A stretch of 64,000 bases of DNA, taken from the NCBI GenBank assembly GCA_027489335.1, contig JAIXZX010000013.1, positions 180,475 through 244,474 on the forward strand, given 5' to 3'. The position numbers and the translations under genes were made by a program. Shown in pieces: positions 62,154-64,000 of the stretch. This DNA comes from Caulobacteraceae bacterium. Its GTDB lineage: Bacteria > Pseudomonadota > Alphaproteobacteria > Caulobacterales > Caulobacteraceae. Below the pieces are notes generated by a model. That model searched no databases and was not told the DNA's origin. It saw only the letters and a list, made by a program, of their open reading frames with translations. How positions within the stretch are numbered: the stretch's first letter is position 1; each line of letters begins with the position of its first letter.

Positions 62154-64000
<1,847 letters not shown>

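Overview
The window reads as ordinary chromosomal DNA of a high-GC alphaproteobacterium of the family Caulobacteraceae; Phenylobacterium or a close relative is my guess from overall feel, not something the sequence proves. The main evidence is a nearly canonical CtrA cell-cycle regulator of 231 residues with GANTC sites upstream, a circularly permuted two-piece tmRNA gene, an alpha-type SspB, and the flagellar order fliF-fliG-fliH-fliN-flbD-flhA, with FlbD as the sigma-54 activator. Almost all the DNA is coding, with many 1-4 bp overlaps between neighbouring genes. I see no rRNA, canonical tRNA, CRISPR array, prophage or insertion sequence.

Layout. 1-10.3 kb: end of a sugar-type transporter, mrp, hflKC, a HAD phosphatase, serB and miaA (head to head, sharing start-codon bases), then ilvBN behind a leader-peptide attenuator, and a small secreted protein. 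10.3-17.3 kb: permuted ssrA, an AlgI/AlgJ-like O-acetylation pair, sspB, a thioesterase, a secreted C13-type (caspase-like) peptidase and a membrane-anchored serine hydrolase. 17.4-28.1 kb: flagellar genes fliF-fliG-fliH-fliN-flbD-flhA on the plus strand and fliI-fliJ on the minus strand, with a GH10 xylanase-like lipoprotein coupled to fliJ and a DUF4282 membrane protein between them. 28.1-34.8 kb: an SDR enzyme, ctrA with its regulatory region, an M28 peptidase with a large membrane domain, an ArsC-like protein and an M23 peptidase. 34.8-43 kb: a double TetR regulator, a zinc alcohol dehydrogenase, an alpha/beta hydrolase, ubiG, lysC, and a divergent MFS exporter/HTH regulator pair. 43-56.5 kb: a membrane-fused hydrolase, ptsP, a RodZ-like protein, ispG, an apparent fusion ORF, a zinc-ribbon protein, prfA, a YihY/BrkB protein, a MOSC protein, prmC and a DUF4167 protein. 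56.5-64 kb: a zinc TonB-dependent receptor and divergent zur, a CNNM/CorC-like protein, arfB, two small proteins and the 3' part of clpB.

How genes fit together. Translation termination and ribosome rescue are well represented: tmRNA with a variant tag, SspB (delivers tagged proteins to ClpXP), ArfB, RF1 and its methylase PrmC. CtrA is expected to drive the early flagellar operon starting at fliF, and FlbD the later sigma-54 flagellar genes. The zinc receptor and Zur share an intergenic region holding a Zur-like palindrome.

The most interesting signals are small: the ilvB leader peptide with its terminator; a 116-bp palindromic element whose ends supply the stop codons of both flanking genes; the serB/miaA start overlap; the flagellar/xylanase coupling; and an ORF that seems to fuse two proteins across a palindrome. 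I found no clear new multi-gene defence or biosynthetic system.
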